Shown piece after piece: positions 20,282 to 30,598 of a DNA stretch of 64,000 bases. Origin of the DNA: an uncultured Flavobacteriales bacterium (lineage in GTDB: Bacteria; Bacteroidota; Bacteroidia; Flavobacteriales_D; CAJJDF01). The translations under genes were made by a program, and so were the position numbers. Location: positions 18,475 through 82,474 of the forward strand of contig CAJJDF010000017.1 of NCBI GenBank assembly GCA_905182785.1, read 5' to 3'. Below the pieces are notes generated by a model, which made no database searches, had not been told where the DNA came from, and saw only the letters and a program-made list of their open reading frames with translations. Each line of letters opens with the position of its first letter. The stretch's first letter is position 1.

Positions 20282-21706
20282 TTAAATTAATTCGCCTCTC
20301 ATAGAAGCTTTTGTGCAACTTGTAATTTTCACGTTCACGTATTCTCCAACCTTGTGATTTCCTTTAGGGAATATAATCGAAGAGCTATGTTCATTCCTTC
20401 CCATATACTCTTCGTCCGATTTTTTTGATACTTTTTCAATCAAAACTTCAAATTCCCTTCCTATTTGTTTCTCAAAATAAGCTAATTGATTTTCATGTTG
20501 TACTTTAATTATTTCGGTTAACCTTCTTTGTTTTATTTCTTCTGGAATATCATCTTCGTATTTTCTTTCGGCCAGTGTTTTTGGTCTTTCCGAGTATTTA
20601 TACATAAAGGCAGCTGAGAATTTTACTTCTTTTATCAAACTCAAAGTGTCTTGATGCTGCTCTTCCGTTTCTCCACAAAATCCGGTAATAATATCCGTAG
20701 AAATTGTAGCATTGGGTAAGATTCTATGTATTGCAGCAATTCTATTCAAATACCATTCTCGGGTATATCCTCGATTCATTTTTTTAAGCAAATCACTATT
20801 TCCTGATTGAACAGGAAGGTGAATGTAATTACAAATATTAGCGTGTTTCGCAATAGTTTCAATTACATCATTACCCATATCTTTTGGATGCGAAGTAGAA
20901 AATCTAACTCTCATTAATGGACTAACCAAAGCCACCATTTCCATCAATTGTGCAAAGTTGGTAGTTGGGATTGTCTCGTCTTTTATTTCACCTTTAGAAC
21001 TCATGTTCCATCTGTAACTATCTACATTTTGTCCCAAAAGAGTTACTTCTCTGTACCCTCTTTCATATAAATCTCTTGCTTCGGCAACTATTGTTAAAGG
21101 ATTTCTACTTCTTTCTCTACCTCTAGTAAAAGGAACTACACAAAAAGAACACATATTATCGCAACCCCTTGTGATTGATACAAAAGCAGTAACACCTGTA
21201 TTATCTAATCTCACAGGAGAAATATCAGCATAAGTTTCTTCTCTAGAAAGCAATACATTTACAGATTTTTGACCTCCTTCTGTTATCTGTAATAAATTAG
21301 GTAAATCACGGTAAGCATCAGGGCCTACAACCAAGTCAACTAATTTTTCTTCTTCCAATAAAGCAGTTTTTAATCGTTCTGCCATGCATCCCAAAACTCC
21401 AACCATCAGGCTAGGTTTTGCTTTTTTCATTTTTTTGAAAGTGGTTAGCCTTTTTCTTACTGTCTGTTCAGCCTTGTCTCTAATTGAGCAGGTATTCAAG
21501 AGAATTAAGTCCGATTCTTCTATATTTCTTGTCGTAGAATATCCATTTTTACTCAGTATAGAAGCAACCACTTCACTGTCCGAAAAATTCATAGCACACC
21601 CATAACTTTCTAAATACAGTTTTTTACTGTTTTTGGCAGTATTTGTATCAAGAATTAAAGCCTCTCCCTGCTTGCTTTCGTCTATTTTCTTTTCTGTTGT
21701 TTGCAT
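20282..21706 (-). CDS. miaB: tRNA-2-methylthio-N6-dimethylallyladenosine synthase MiaB
   Basis: [13 protein letters not shown], radical [33 protein letters not shown]-terminus. Confidence 0.95.
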   Translation of the reverse strand: MQTTEKKIDESKQGEALILDTNTAKNSKKLYLESYGCAMNFSDSEVVASILSKNGYSTTRNIEESDLILLNTCSIRDKAEQTVRKRLTTFKKMKKAKPSLMVGVLGCMAERLKTALLEEEKLVDLVVGPDAYRDLPNLLQITEGGQKSVNVLLSREETYADISPVRLDNTGVTAFVSITRGCDNMCSFCVVPFTRGRERSRNPLTIVAEARDLYERGYREVTLLGQNVDSYRWNMSSKGEIKDETIPTTNFAQLMEMVALVSPLMRVRFSTSHPKDMGNDVIETIAKHANICNYIHLPVQSGNSDLLKKMNRGYTREWYLNRIAAIHRILPNATISTDIITGFCGETEEQHQDTLSLIKEVKFSAAFMYKYSERPKTLAERKYEDDIPEEIKQRRLTEIIKVQHENQLAYFEKQIGREFEVLIEKVSKKSDEEYMGRNEHSSSIIFPKGNHKVGEYVNVKITSCTKASMRGELI

Positions 21707-21732
21707 TTACTCTAATCTATTCAATTTCTATG

Positions 21733-21740
21733 CAAAGATA
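21733..21740 (-). promoter_or_regulatory. Predicted -7 element TATCTTTG for miaB
   Basis: TANNTTTG on the minus strand 26 nt upstream of the miaB ATG. Confidence 0.45.
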
Positions 21741-21900
21741 AAATAAACTGACATAATTGCAGTGTTTCGCAAAGAGAATTGTATTTAATTCTTTTCAAAA
21801 GGATTCTCCTTTTCTTCTCGTCCAAATAAAAAAAGAGGTTAGTTTTACCTCTAATCATTCAAATTGACCATTGGCAATAATTGTTTAATTCATCAGGTGT

Positions 21901-21908
21901 TAATTTTG
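21901..21908 (+). promoter_or_regulatory. Predicted -7 element TAATTTTG for the GLPGLI gene
   Basis: TANNTTTG about 30 nt upstream of the ATG at 21938. Confidence 0.45.
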
Positions 21909-21937
21909 TAAAATTGGATAATAAAAAATATAGAATC

Positions 21938-22795
21938 ATGAAAAAGTTAAGTTTAATAGTGCTAAGTTTTATATGTGTCACTTCATTTTCTCAAAATAAG
22001 GAAGGTCAAATTACATACATTGAAAGTTTAGATATGACAGAAAAAATTGAAGAAATGAATGAGGGAATGGATAGCCTAAAAAAGTCTAACCCTGAACGTG
22101 CTGCCATGATGGGTGGAAGAACAAAATACATTGAGGAGTTCATGAAAAGTTTTGAGAGAACAGAAACTGTCTTGTACTTCAAAAATAACGAAACTATTTA
22201 CAAAGAAAAATCAGCAGAACTTACAGAAAGTGAAGTTAATCAAGAAGCTAATTATATGATGGCTTTTAAGCCAAAAGCAGATATTATTTATTACAATAAG
22301 AAGGAAAATAAAAACTACATTCAAAAAGACTTTATGGGGAGTGAATTTCTTGTAAAGCAACCATTAATAGATTACAAATGGAAAATTGTAATGGAGCAAA
22401 AAATGATAAAGGGATATCCTTGTATGAAGGCTCAAAAAGAAGATTCATTGTATGTAGTTGAAGCTTGGTTCTCGTCTCAAATCCCAGTTTCTTCTGGGCC
22501 AAAAGGATTGTATGGATTGCCAGGAATGATTTTAGAAGCAAAATTCATCAAAATCAAAAAGGAAGGAGAAGTGAAGAAAAAAGGACGAAAAATGATGATG
22601 ATGCAAGATTTTGCAATGGATGTTATAATTACTGCAGACGTAATAGAAATAAAAGAAGTGAATGATAGAATGGTGAAAGCACCCAGTAAGGGAACAGAAG
22701 TGAAAAGTGAGCAAGCTTACAATAAGCTGATAAAAGAGAGGGTGAAAAAATGGCAAAAAGGGGGAGGTCGAGGAAGAGGAGGCAAAGGGAGATAG
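21938..22795 (+). CDS. GLPGLI family secreted protein
   Basis: Signal peptide MKKLSLIVLSFICVTSFSQN; family motif GPKGLYGLPGMILEAKF. Confidence 0.9.
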   Translation: MKKLSLIVLSFICVTSFSQNKEGQITYIESLDMTEKIEEMNEGMDSLKKSNPERAAMMGGRTKYIEEFMKSFERTETVLYFKNNETIYKEKSAELTESEVNQEANYMMAFKPKADIIYYNKKENKNYIQKDFMGSEFLVKQPLIDYKWKIVMEQKMIKGYPCMKAQKEDSLYVVEAWFSSQIPVSSGPKGLYGLPGMILEAKFIKIKKEGEVKKKGRKMMMMQDFAMDVIITADVIEIKEVNDRMVKAPSKGTEVKSEQAYNKLIKERVKKWQKGGGRGRGGKGR

Positions 22796-22825
22796 TCACC
22801 TATTTTATTAGTTAAAATATACTTT

Positions 22826-25570
22826 ATGAAAACATTAGTTTTATCCATCATAATTAGTTTTTCTTTTTTTGGTGCAATTAGCCAAGATTTAAATTCCTAT
22901 ACAATTCAAGGTTCGGTTGTGGACTCTATAAACACACCTTTACCCTATACCACTGTGGTCATTTTATCGGATAAAGATTCGTCCTTAATCAATTATGCAG
23001 TTTCCAATGGAATAGGAGATTTTGAAATTAAAAATGTAAAACCCAATTCTTACACTCTACAGCTGTCTTTTATGGGCTACCGAACTTTTAGTAAAAAAAT
23101 TGAGGTGGGAGGAGCAAATGAAATTATCGATTTAGATATTTTAAAACTATCCAATAACGATAAATATTTGAAAGAGGTCTCAATAGAAGGGGAATATATT
23201 CCTATTGTTTTTAGAAATGATACCGTGGAATATAATGCGAGTTCTTTCAAAACTCAAAAAGGGGCAAATGTAGAAAAGCTATTAGAGAAAATGCCTGGAA
23301 TTGAGGTAGATTCTGACGGGGAGATAACTGCTCATGGTGAAGTGGTAAATAAAATTTATGTCGATGGGAAGGAGTTTTTTGGAGATGATCCAAAAATTGC
23401 AACTAAGAATATTCCTGCTGATGCAATTGATAAGGTTCAGGTTTTTGATAAGAAATCTGAATTAGCTGAATTTACAGGTGTAGATGACGGGGAGACGAGT
23501 AGAACGATAAATATTACCTTGAAAAAAGACAGAAAAAAAGGATTGTTTGGAGAAGTCAGTGCTGGAGGGGGTCTTGAAAATAGATACAAAGGAAAATTAA
23601 ATTTGAATAGATTTTCTCAAAAGGCACAATTTACCACTTTAGTAATGGCAAATAATGTGAATGAACAAGGTTTTTCTTACAGAGATTATTTCAACTTTAT
23701 GGGAGGGATTAGCAATGTAATGAAAACAGGAAAATCTAATTTTGACCCTTCTTCAACTGGAGTTCCAATAAATGTTCCTGGAGTAAATAACGGAATAGCT
23801 TCTTCTCTTGCTGGAGGAATAAATTACAACCAAGACATCGGAAAATCGACTCACATTATATCTTCTTTTTTCGTCAATAATTCTAATTCTGATATCAATA
23901 GAATAACAAATAGTGTGAATTACTTAGCTAACTCTTCTTTTAAATCAAACAATACAAATGATCAAAATCAAGATTTACAAAATTACAGATTGAATGCTAA
24001 ATTACAACATGAATTTAATGCTCAAAACAGATTGGATTTAAGTTTAGTTGGAATTTATACCGCATCCAAAACGAACGAGATATCCAATGAGAACCAATTG
24101 TTTTCTGATGCTACAAATAACACCTCTACTAGTAGCTCATATGCTACCGGAAATGGATTAAATACGACTCTCGGTATAGATTATAAGAAGAAATTTAATA
24201 AGTCAGGAAGGTCATTAAATTTTTTAGGAGATTTTTACTATTTGAATAATGTGAGTAAGACTCAATTAGAAACAGATAGAAGTATCAATTTAAGAGATGG
24301 CTCTAATTTTATTGGAATCATTAACCAAGATCAATCTCAATTGGTCAATAAATTGGAATATTATGGAAAAGTAGCTTATACTGAAAAGCTGACTAAAAAA
24401 TCTTTTATTATTGCCGACTATAGTTATTACAATCAAGCACAAGAAAACAACAAAGACTTTTACGATTTGGTTGCAGGAAATTCTGTTTTTAATCAAACCT
24501 TAAGTAATTTCTTTAAGAGTAATTACTACTACAACCAATTGGGTTTAAAATACAATTACAAGCTAGGAAAAAGCATGTTAGTTGCCGGAGTTGATGCACA
24601 AAAATCAGCACTTAAAGGGACAAGGGATGAAAACACAGAAAGCATAAATCAAAATTTTCAAGTTCTGTTACCAAATTTTAACTGGAGAAAGCGAAACGGA
24701 ATGAAAACTAACATAAATTTAAGATACTCTACTGCATTTAATGAACCAACGATTAGTCAATTACAGCCAGTTTTTGACAACTCTAATCCATTAAATATAT
24801 ACACAGGAAATCCTAATTTGAAACCAGAATATTCTCATAACATGGGTTTTAATTGGTTTAAGTATGATGCTTTTTCCGAAAGACAAACTGGAGTTAGCTT
24901 GAATGCGTATGCAGTGAATAACGACATAACTAACGCGCGTTATTTTGATTCGATTAGTAAATTACAAACGACAACCCCTCAAAACACTCAAGATAATTTA
25001 GGCGTAAATACTAATTTGAGATATAGCTTCAAGGTTTCTAAAATAAAGACTAAGTTTAGAACAGGTTTAAGTTTTGGTGTAAACCAAGGTTATAATTTAA
25101 TAGATAACCAAGAAAACAGATCATTAACTTACAATTACGGAGGGTCAATTTCGTTAAGAAACACCAACGATAAAATTGTAAGAGCCTTGTTAGAAATAAG
25201 TTCAAGCGCCAATTTAAATCAAATAGGAATAAGTGATCAGGTTAGTTCAATGTACATCAACACCAAGATTGTGGGAGAAATAGACGTGGAATTAAAAAAG
25301 GATTGGGAATTTGGAATTACAGGTACTCAAAATATTTATTCAGGAAAATCTTTAGCGGTCGCTCAAAACTTTTTTATTCTTGATGCATTTGTTGCTAAAA
25401 CAATATTTAAAAACAAAAAAGGATACTTGCGATTATCTATTTATGACGCTCTTAATCAGAGGACTGGAATCTCGAACTACGGACAGGCAAACTATCTAAC
25501 AGAGTCAAGTGTAAACGTCCTAAAACGATACGGATTATTGACCTTTACTTACAAAATTATTAAAATTTAG
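22826..25570 (+). CDS. Outer-membrane beta-barrel protein with CarboxypepD_reg-like N-terminal domain (TonB-receptor-like)
   Basis: Signal peptide; GSVVDSINTPLPYTTVVIL...; plug-like KLLEKMPGIEVDSDGEITAHGEVVNKIYVDGKEFFGDDPKIATKNIPADAIDKVQV. Confidence 0.9.
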   Translation: MKTLVLSIIISFSFFGAISQDLNSYTIQGSVVDSINTPLPYTTVVILSDKDSSLINYAVSNGIGDFEIKNVKPNSYTLQLSFMGYRTFSKKIEVGGANEIIDLDILKLSNNDKYLKEVSIEGEYIPIVFRNDTVEYNASSFKTQKGANVEKLLEKMPGIEVDSDGEITAHGEVVNKIYVDGKEFFGDDPKIATKNIPADAIDKVQVFDKKSELAEFTGVDDGETSRTINITLKKDRKKGLFGEVSAGGGLENRYKGKLNLNRFSQKAQFTTLVMANNVNEQGFSYRDYFNFMGGISNVMKTGKSNFDPSSTGVPINVPGVNNGIASSLAGGINYNQDIGKSTHIISSFFVNNSNSDINRITNSVNYLANSSFKSNNTNDQNQDLQNYRLNAKLQHEFNAQNRLDLSLVGIYTASKTNEISNENQLFSDATNNTSTSSSYATGNGLNTTLGIDYKKKFNKSGRSLNFLGDFYYLNNVSKTQLETDRSINLRDGSNFIGIINQDQSQLVNKLEYYGKVAYTEKLTKKSFIIADYSYYNQAQENNKDFYDLVAGNSVFNQTLSNFFKSNYYYNQLGLKYNYKLGKSMLVAGVDAQKSALKGTRDENTESINQNFQVLLPNFNWRKRNGMKTNINLRYSTAFNEPTISQLQPVFDNSNPLNIYTGNPNLKPEYSHNMGFNWFKYDAFSERQTGVSLNAYAVNNDITNARYFDSISKLQTTTPQNTQDNLGVNTNLRYSFKVSKIKTKFRTGLSFGVNQGYNLIDNQENRSLTYNYGGSISLRNTNDKIVRALLEISSSANLNQIGISDQVSSMYINTKIVGEIDVELKKDWEFGITGTQNIYSGKSLAVAQNFFILDAFVAKTIFKNKKGYLRLSIYDALNQRTGISNYGQANYLTESSVNVLKRYGLLTFTYKIIKI

Positions 25571-25636
25571 TAGGTGGAAAGAGATTAAAATGTCCTCTAT
25601 TTTAATTTTCATTTGGAATAGTACTTAAAAAGTCCT

Positions 25637-25644
25637 TAGTTTTG
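25637..25644 (+). promoter_or_regulatory. Predicted -7 element TAGTTTTG upstream of topA
   Basis: Exact TANNTTTG match. Confidence 0.4.
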
Positions 25645-25724
25645 TGGTTATTAAATGGAGTACATCTTCATTTAAATTAGTTCAAATAATTCCTTCACTT
25701 TAAGTGAATAAAATAGAATACCAT

Positions 25725-28247
25725 ATGTCAAAAAACTTAGTCATAGTTGAGTCACCTGCCAAAGCAAAAACCATTGAAGGTTATTTAGGAAAAGGATTTA
25801 CGGTAAAATCTAGTTTTGGTCACGTGAGAGATATTCCAAAAAAAGGAATGGGAATTGACATCGAAAATGATTTTAATCCTAACTATGAAGTTTCTGAAGA
25901 CAAGAAAAAAGTAGTAGCAGAATTAATAAAATTGACAAAAGCATCAGACATTGTGTGGCTTGCGACTGATGAGGATCGAGAAGGAGAAGCTATTTCATGG
26001 CATTTATACGAAACTTTAGGTCTTGATAAAAAAGAAACCAAAAGAATCACATTCAATGAGATTACAAAAACTGCGGTTCAAAACGCAATTGAAAATCCAA
26101 GAGAAATAAATATTGACTTAGTAAATGCTCAGCAAGCAAGAAGAGTATTGGATAGACTGGTAGGATTTGAATTATCTCCTGTACTTTGGAAAAAAATTAA
26201 ACCGTCATTATCTGCAGGGAGAGTTCAGTCTGTAACTGTAAGATTAATTGTAGAAAGAGAAAGAGAAATAAGAGGGTTTGAATCTTCTGCAGCTTATAAA
26301 GTAAAGGCAGAATTTGTATTGGATGGAACTGTAATCAAATCAGATTTAGGTAAAACTTTCAAAACAGAAGAAGAAACATTAATTTTTTTAAATCAATGTA
26401 AAGACTCTGATTTTAAGATTGATGACATTCAGAAAAAACCAGCAAAAAAATCCCCAGCACCTCCATTTACAACTTCTACACTGCAACAAGAAGCAAGTAG
26501 AAAGTTAGGATATTCGGTAAGTAGGACAATGAGTGTTGCTCAAAAACTGTATGAAGCAGGGAGAATAACTTACATGAGAACAGATTCTATTAACTTGTCT
26601 CAAACAGCAAGAAATGGAGCGAAAGCAGAAATTGTAAAATCTTACGGAGATGATTTTTCTTTTCCAAGAGTATTTAAAACAAAAACAAAAGGAGCACAAG
26701 AAGCTCACGAAGCAATAAGACCCTCAAGTTTTGCTGTTCACTCTGCAGGAACAGATAGCAGTGAGAACAGATTGTATGAATTGATTTGGAAAAGAGCAAT
26801 TGCCTCTCAAATGAGTGAAGCTTTATTAGAAAAAACGACAGTAAAAGTAGCAGGATCAAAAATTAGCGAGTTATTTACGGCAAGAGGAGAGATTATAAAA
26901 TTTGAAGGATTTTTAAAAGTTTACTTGGAAGGGAAAGACGATGAAAACGAAGATTTGGAAAGCGAGAATGAAGGAATTTTTCCTCCAATGAATGTTGGAG
27001 ATGCTGTTTCTAAAAAAATAATAGAAGCAACACAAAGGTATACAAGGCCACCCGCAAGATTCTCTGAAGCAGCTTTAGTTAAGAAACTAGAAGAGCTTGG
27101 AATTGGAAGACCTTCAACTTATGCGCCAACGATTACAACTGTGCAAAAAAGAGGGTATGTTTCTAAAGAAGAAATAGATTACAAATCAAGAAATTACGGT
27201 CAGTTAACTCTTAAGAATGGAAAAATAGAAACGAAAGAATTATCTGAAAACTTCGGAGGAGACAAGAATAAACTTCACCCAACTGATATTGGAACAGTTG
27301 TAAATGATTTTTTAGTAGAGAATTTCGATGGAATCTTAGATTATAACTTTACTGCATCCGTAGAAAAGGAATTTGATGATATTGCAGAAGGATTATTGAA
27401 ATGGACTGACATGATTAAGAAATTTTATAATCCTTTTCATACAAAAGTAGAGCATACACTTGAGCATGGAGAAAGACAGTCAGGAGAAAGAGTCCTTGGA
27501 AAAACGGAAGAGGGAGAAGATATTTTAGTAAGAATAGGAAGATTTGGACCCATGGCACAAATTGGAAGAACTTTGGAGGATGAAGATGCTCCAAAACCTA
27601 AATTTTCTTCACTTCAACCTAATCAAAGTATTTCTACTATCAGCCTTGAGGAGGTAATTGATTTATTCAAATTACCAAAAGATTTAGGAATATACGAAGG
27701 AAGTGATGTGATAGTATCTAACGGAAGGTTTGGACCCTATATTAAGCATAACGAAAAATTTGTGTCTATACCAAAAGGAGAAGACCCAATGAACGTAGAC
27801 TTAGCAAGAGCAACAGAATTAATTATTGAAAAAGAAAAAGCTGATGCGCCAATTTATGAATACGAAGGGTTGCCAGTACAAAAAGGGAGTGGAAGATTTG
27901 GTCCTTTTATTAAATGGAATGAAATCTTTATTAATGTAAATAAAAAGTACGACCACGATAATTTATCGGATGAAGACATTGTGGAACTGATAGAAGTAAA
28001 GAAACAAAAAGAGATAGATAAAGTAATTCATAACTGGGAAGAAGAAGGAATAAGAGTAGAAAAAGCAAGATGGGGAAGGTTTAATGTTTTGAAAGGGAAA
28101 ACCAAAATAGAATTGCCAAAAACGACTAAAGCAGAGGAATTAACTTTGGAAGAAGTAAAGGCAATGATTGAGAAAGCAAAACCAGCTAAGAAAAAAGCAA
28201 AGCCAAAAGCTAAGGCTAAAGCCAAACCAAAAGCTAAGAAAAAATAA
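25725..28247 (+). CDS. topA: DNA topoisomerase I
   Basis: LVIVESPAKAKTIEGYLG, ATDEDREGEAISWHL, EAGRITYMRTDS; Lys/Ala-rich tail. Confidence 0.97.
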   Translation: MSKNLVIVESPAKAKTIEGYLGKGFTVKSSFGHVRDIPKKGMGIDIENDFNPNYEVSEDKKKVVAELIKLTKASDIVWLATDEDREGEAISWHLYETLGLDKKETKRITFNEITKTAVQNAIENPREINIDLVNAQQARRVLDRLVGFELSPVLWKKIKPSLSAGRVQSVTVRLIVEREREIRGFESSAAYKVKAEFVLDGTVIKSDLGKTFKTEEETLIFLNQCKDSDFKIDDIQKKPAKKSPAPPFTTSTLQQEASRKLGYSVSRTMSVAQKLYEAGRITYMRTDSINLSQTARNGAKAEIVKSYGDDFSFPRVFKTKTKGAQEAHEAIRPSSFAVHSAGTDSSENRLYELIWKRAIASQMSEALLEKTTVKVAGSKISELFTARGEIIKFEGFLKVYLEGKDDENEDLESENEGIFPPMNVGDAVSKKIIEATQRYTRPPARFSEAALVKKLEELGIGRPSTYAPTITTVQKRGYVSKEEIDYKSRNYGQLTLKNGKIETKELSENFGGDKNKLHPTDIGTVVNDFLVENFDGILDYNFTASVEKEFDDIAEGLLKWTDMIKKFYNPFHTKVEHTLEHGERQSGERVLGKTEEGEDILVRIGRFGPMAQIGRTLEDEDAPKPKFSSLQPNQSISTISLEEVIDLFKLPKDLGIYEGSDVIVSNGRFGPYIKHNEKFVSIPKGEDPMNVDLARATELIIEKEKADAPIYEYEGLPVQKGSGRFGPFIKWNEIFINVNKKYDHDNLSDEDIVELIEVKKQKEIDKVIHNWEEEGIRVEKARWGRFNVLKGKTKIELPKTTKAEELTLEEVKAMIEKAKPAKKKAKPKAKAKAKPKAKKK

Positions 28248-28249
28248 GT

Positions 28250-29410
28250 ATGGATTTTTCTATTTTTCTCACAACCCACAACCCAGATATTATAAATCAA
28301 TATCAGCAAGGGGAAAACACACTGGGGTCAAAAGTTGAATTTCATCAAGGTAAATCAATAGAAAAAGAGTTTGATTTAGCAATTATTGGAGTCAAAGAAT
28401 CTAGAGGAAGCTCAGTTTCTTCGGTAAAAGAAAGTCCAGATTATGTGAGAGAGCACTTGTATGGATTGTTTTCCGATAGTAAATCTAAAATAATTGATTT
28501 AGGAAATATTATTCAGGGTGAAACTTTGCATGATACTCTCTATGCTTTATCTGAAATGGTTCAAGAATTGGTAAAAAAAGATATCATTCCAGTTGTAATT
28601 GGCGGAAGTCAAGAACTTACGTTAGGAATTTACAAAGCCTATGAAAAACTAGAGCAAGTTGTAAACCTAACAACAATAGATAGAAAAATCGATTTTCAGC
28701 ATATTAACGAAACCAACAACAACTCGTATTTAAAAGATATAATCCTTTCTCAGCCCAATTATTTGTTCAATTATTCAAATTTGGGAAGTCAAGCCTATTA
28801 TCTCAATCCAGAGAATGTAAAATTGATGGATAAATTATATTTTGATAATACACGACTTGGAGACTTGCAAGCTGATATTTCTTTAGCTGAGCCAATATTG
28901 AGAAACACCAATATATTAAGTTTTGATTTGAATAGTATTCGTCAAAGCGAAGTGCCAGGAACAAGTTTTGCTTCTCCCAATGGATTTTTTGGAAATGAAG
29001 CCTGTCAACTATCTAGGTATGCTGGCATGAGTGACAAGATGAATGTAGTAGGCTTTTTTGAAATGACGCCAGAATATGATATTCATGGTCAAACTGCCCA
29101 TTTGGTTGCACAAATGATTTGGTTTTTTATTGAAGGGTTTCAATTAAGAAAAAACGAAACACCTCTAACAAACAATAAGAACTACACCAAATATAAAGTA
29201 GTTTTGTCTGCTTCGGAAGAAGAATTGATATTTGTGAAAAGTGCAAAGTCAGACAGGTGGTGGATGAAGATTCCTTACCCTCCTTCTGGGCAAGTTAAAT
29301 ACCAAAGGTATCATCTAGTTCCGTGTTCCTACAAGGACTATCAAACTGCCCTAAAAGATGAAATGCCAGATATTTGGATAAAAACGTACAATAAAATTAA
29401 TATCAATTAG
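28250..29410 (+). CDS. Arginase/formimidoylglutamase-fold protein, metal-site degenerate
   Basis: Ureohydrolase-like order PVVIGGSQE ... TIDRKIDF ... LSFDLNSIRQSEVPGTSFASPNGFFGNEACQLSRYAGMSD; Mn-ligand positions substituted. Confidence 0.75.
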   Translation: MDFSIFLTTHNPDIINQYQQGENTLGSKVEFHQGKSIEKEFDLAIIGVKESRGSSVSSVKESPDYVREHLYGLFSDSKSKIIDLGNIIQGETLHDTLYALSEMVQELVKKDIIPVVIGGSQELTLGIYKAYEKLEQVVNLTTIDRKIDFQHINETNNNSYLKDIILSQPNYLFNYSNLGSQAYYLNPENVKLMDKLYFDNTRLGDLQADISLAEPILRNTNILSFDLNSIRQSEVPGTSFASPNGFFGNEACQLSRYAGMSDKMNVVGFFEMTPEYDIHGQTAHLVAQMIWFFIEGFQLRKNETPLTNNKNYTKYKVVLSASEEELIFVKSAKSDRWWMKIPYPPSGQVKYQRYHLVPCSYKDYQTALKDEMPDIWIKTYNKININ

Positions 29411-29541
29411 TTTCTGTTTCCCATTCTTCTTGTGATATAATTAAAAATACTTTAGTTTTTTAACACAATTCTTTTGATAAAAAATTTCTAGAATACAATT
29501 TTTTGACTATTTTAGCACTTCATATTAATAAAGAGAACCCT

Positions 29542-30501
29542 ATGAAAAGAATTGTATTAATCGCCTTTGCACTTAGTTTCACGTTTGTTTCCAAAGCACA
29601 ACAGGACCCTCAATTGACGCATTTTATGTTCGATAAATTGTCCTATAATCCAGCTTCGGCAGGATTCACTGACTCTTGGTGTCTTACTGCAATTGCTAGA
29701 AAGCAATGGACAGGATTAAATTCTGGAGAACCATCTACTACTTTAATTAACTTTACTACACCTAAGTTTAGTAAGCTTAAAGGAGGTTTTGGATTTACTT
29801 ATTACAATGATCAAATTGCTTGGGAAACTAACAATACATTAAGATTATCATATTCTCTTCATTTAAAAGACTTAGGACTAACAATTGCAGGCGGAGACTT
29901 AGGAATAGGTTTAGCTGCAAGTTACAATACAAAAACAATAAGTGCCGTTTGGGTAACTCCTGATAATATTCCAGCAGGAATTGATGTAGCTATACCTGTC
30001 TCGGGAACCAAAGATGCAGGGATGAGTTTTAATGCAGGACTGTATTACCAACACCCTAATAGTTTATATTTAGGAGTATCAACTACAAACTTGAGCCAAA
30101 CTCAACTAAAAGACTTGAATGTTGATGGAGTTAGGCATTATTATGTAATGGCTGGATACGATTATGACCTAGGAGCTACTGTAGGAACGGGTTTTAATTT
30201 ATTATTAAGAGCAAATGGTTTAATGAAAACGGATGCTGTTAAACAACAATATGATTTAAATTTTAACGTTATGGCTTTCGGCCTTGTATGGGCAGGAGCA
30301 ACCTACAGGCATAATGATGCAATTGCACCAATGGCAGGAATAGAATGGAACGGATTTAGAGTAGGATATTCTTACGGTATTGGTACCTCGTTTTTGTCAA
30401 GCTATTATTCCAATGGGAATCACGAGTTGATGCTGAATTACTGTTTTAAAATTACACCACCAGTAAAATTTGAAAGAGAGGTTCATCCATATTTATTATA
30501 A
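29542..30501 (+). CDS. T9SS membrane protein PorP/SprF family
   Basis: Signal peptide; AQQDPQLTHFMFDKLSYNPASAGF typical of PorP/SprF; directly upstream of gldK. Confidence 0.92.
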   Translation: MKRIVLIAFALSFTFVSKAQQDPQLTHFMFDKLSYNPASAGFTDSWCLTAIARKQWTGLNSGEPSTTLINFTTPKFSKLKGGFGFTYYNDQIAWETNNTLRLSYSLHLKDLGLTIAGGDLGIGLAASYNTKTISAVWVTPDNIPAGIDVAIPVSGTKDAGMSFNAGLYYQHPNSLYLGVSTTNLSQTQLKDLNVDGVRHYYVMAGYDYDLGATVGTGFNLLLRANGLMKTDAVKQQYDLNFNVMAFGLVWAGATYRHNDAIAPMAGIEWNGFRVGYSYGIGTSFLSSYYSNGNHELMLNYCFKITPPVKFEREVHPYLL

Positions 30502-30551
30502 TAAATTGAAACAAAATTAAATTTTTAGCGTAATAAGGATAGAATTATGAG

Positions 30552-30576
30552 TTATTAACAATATATTTGTTAATAA
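30552..30576. promoter_or_regulatory. Perfect dyad TTATTAACAA-TATAT-TTGTTAATAA upstream of gldK
   Basis: Two exact 10-bp inverted arms with 5-nt spacer; contains TATATTTG (30562-30569). Confidence 0.5.
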
Positions 30577-30598
30577 TTCATAGAAAAGAAAGAGATAT

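Noticed and set aside
28250-29410. Straight annotation as functional formimidoylglutamase (HutG)
   Set aside because: Canonical Mn ligands are not seen and no other hut genes are in the window; kept as arginase-fold protein only.
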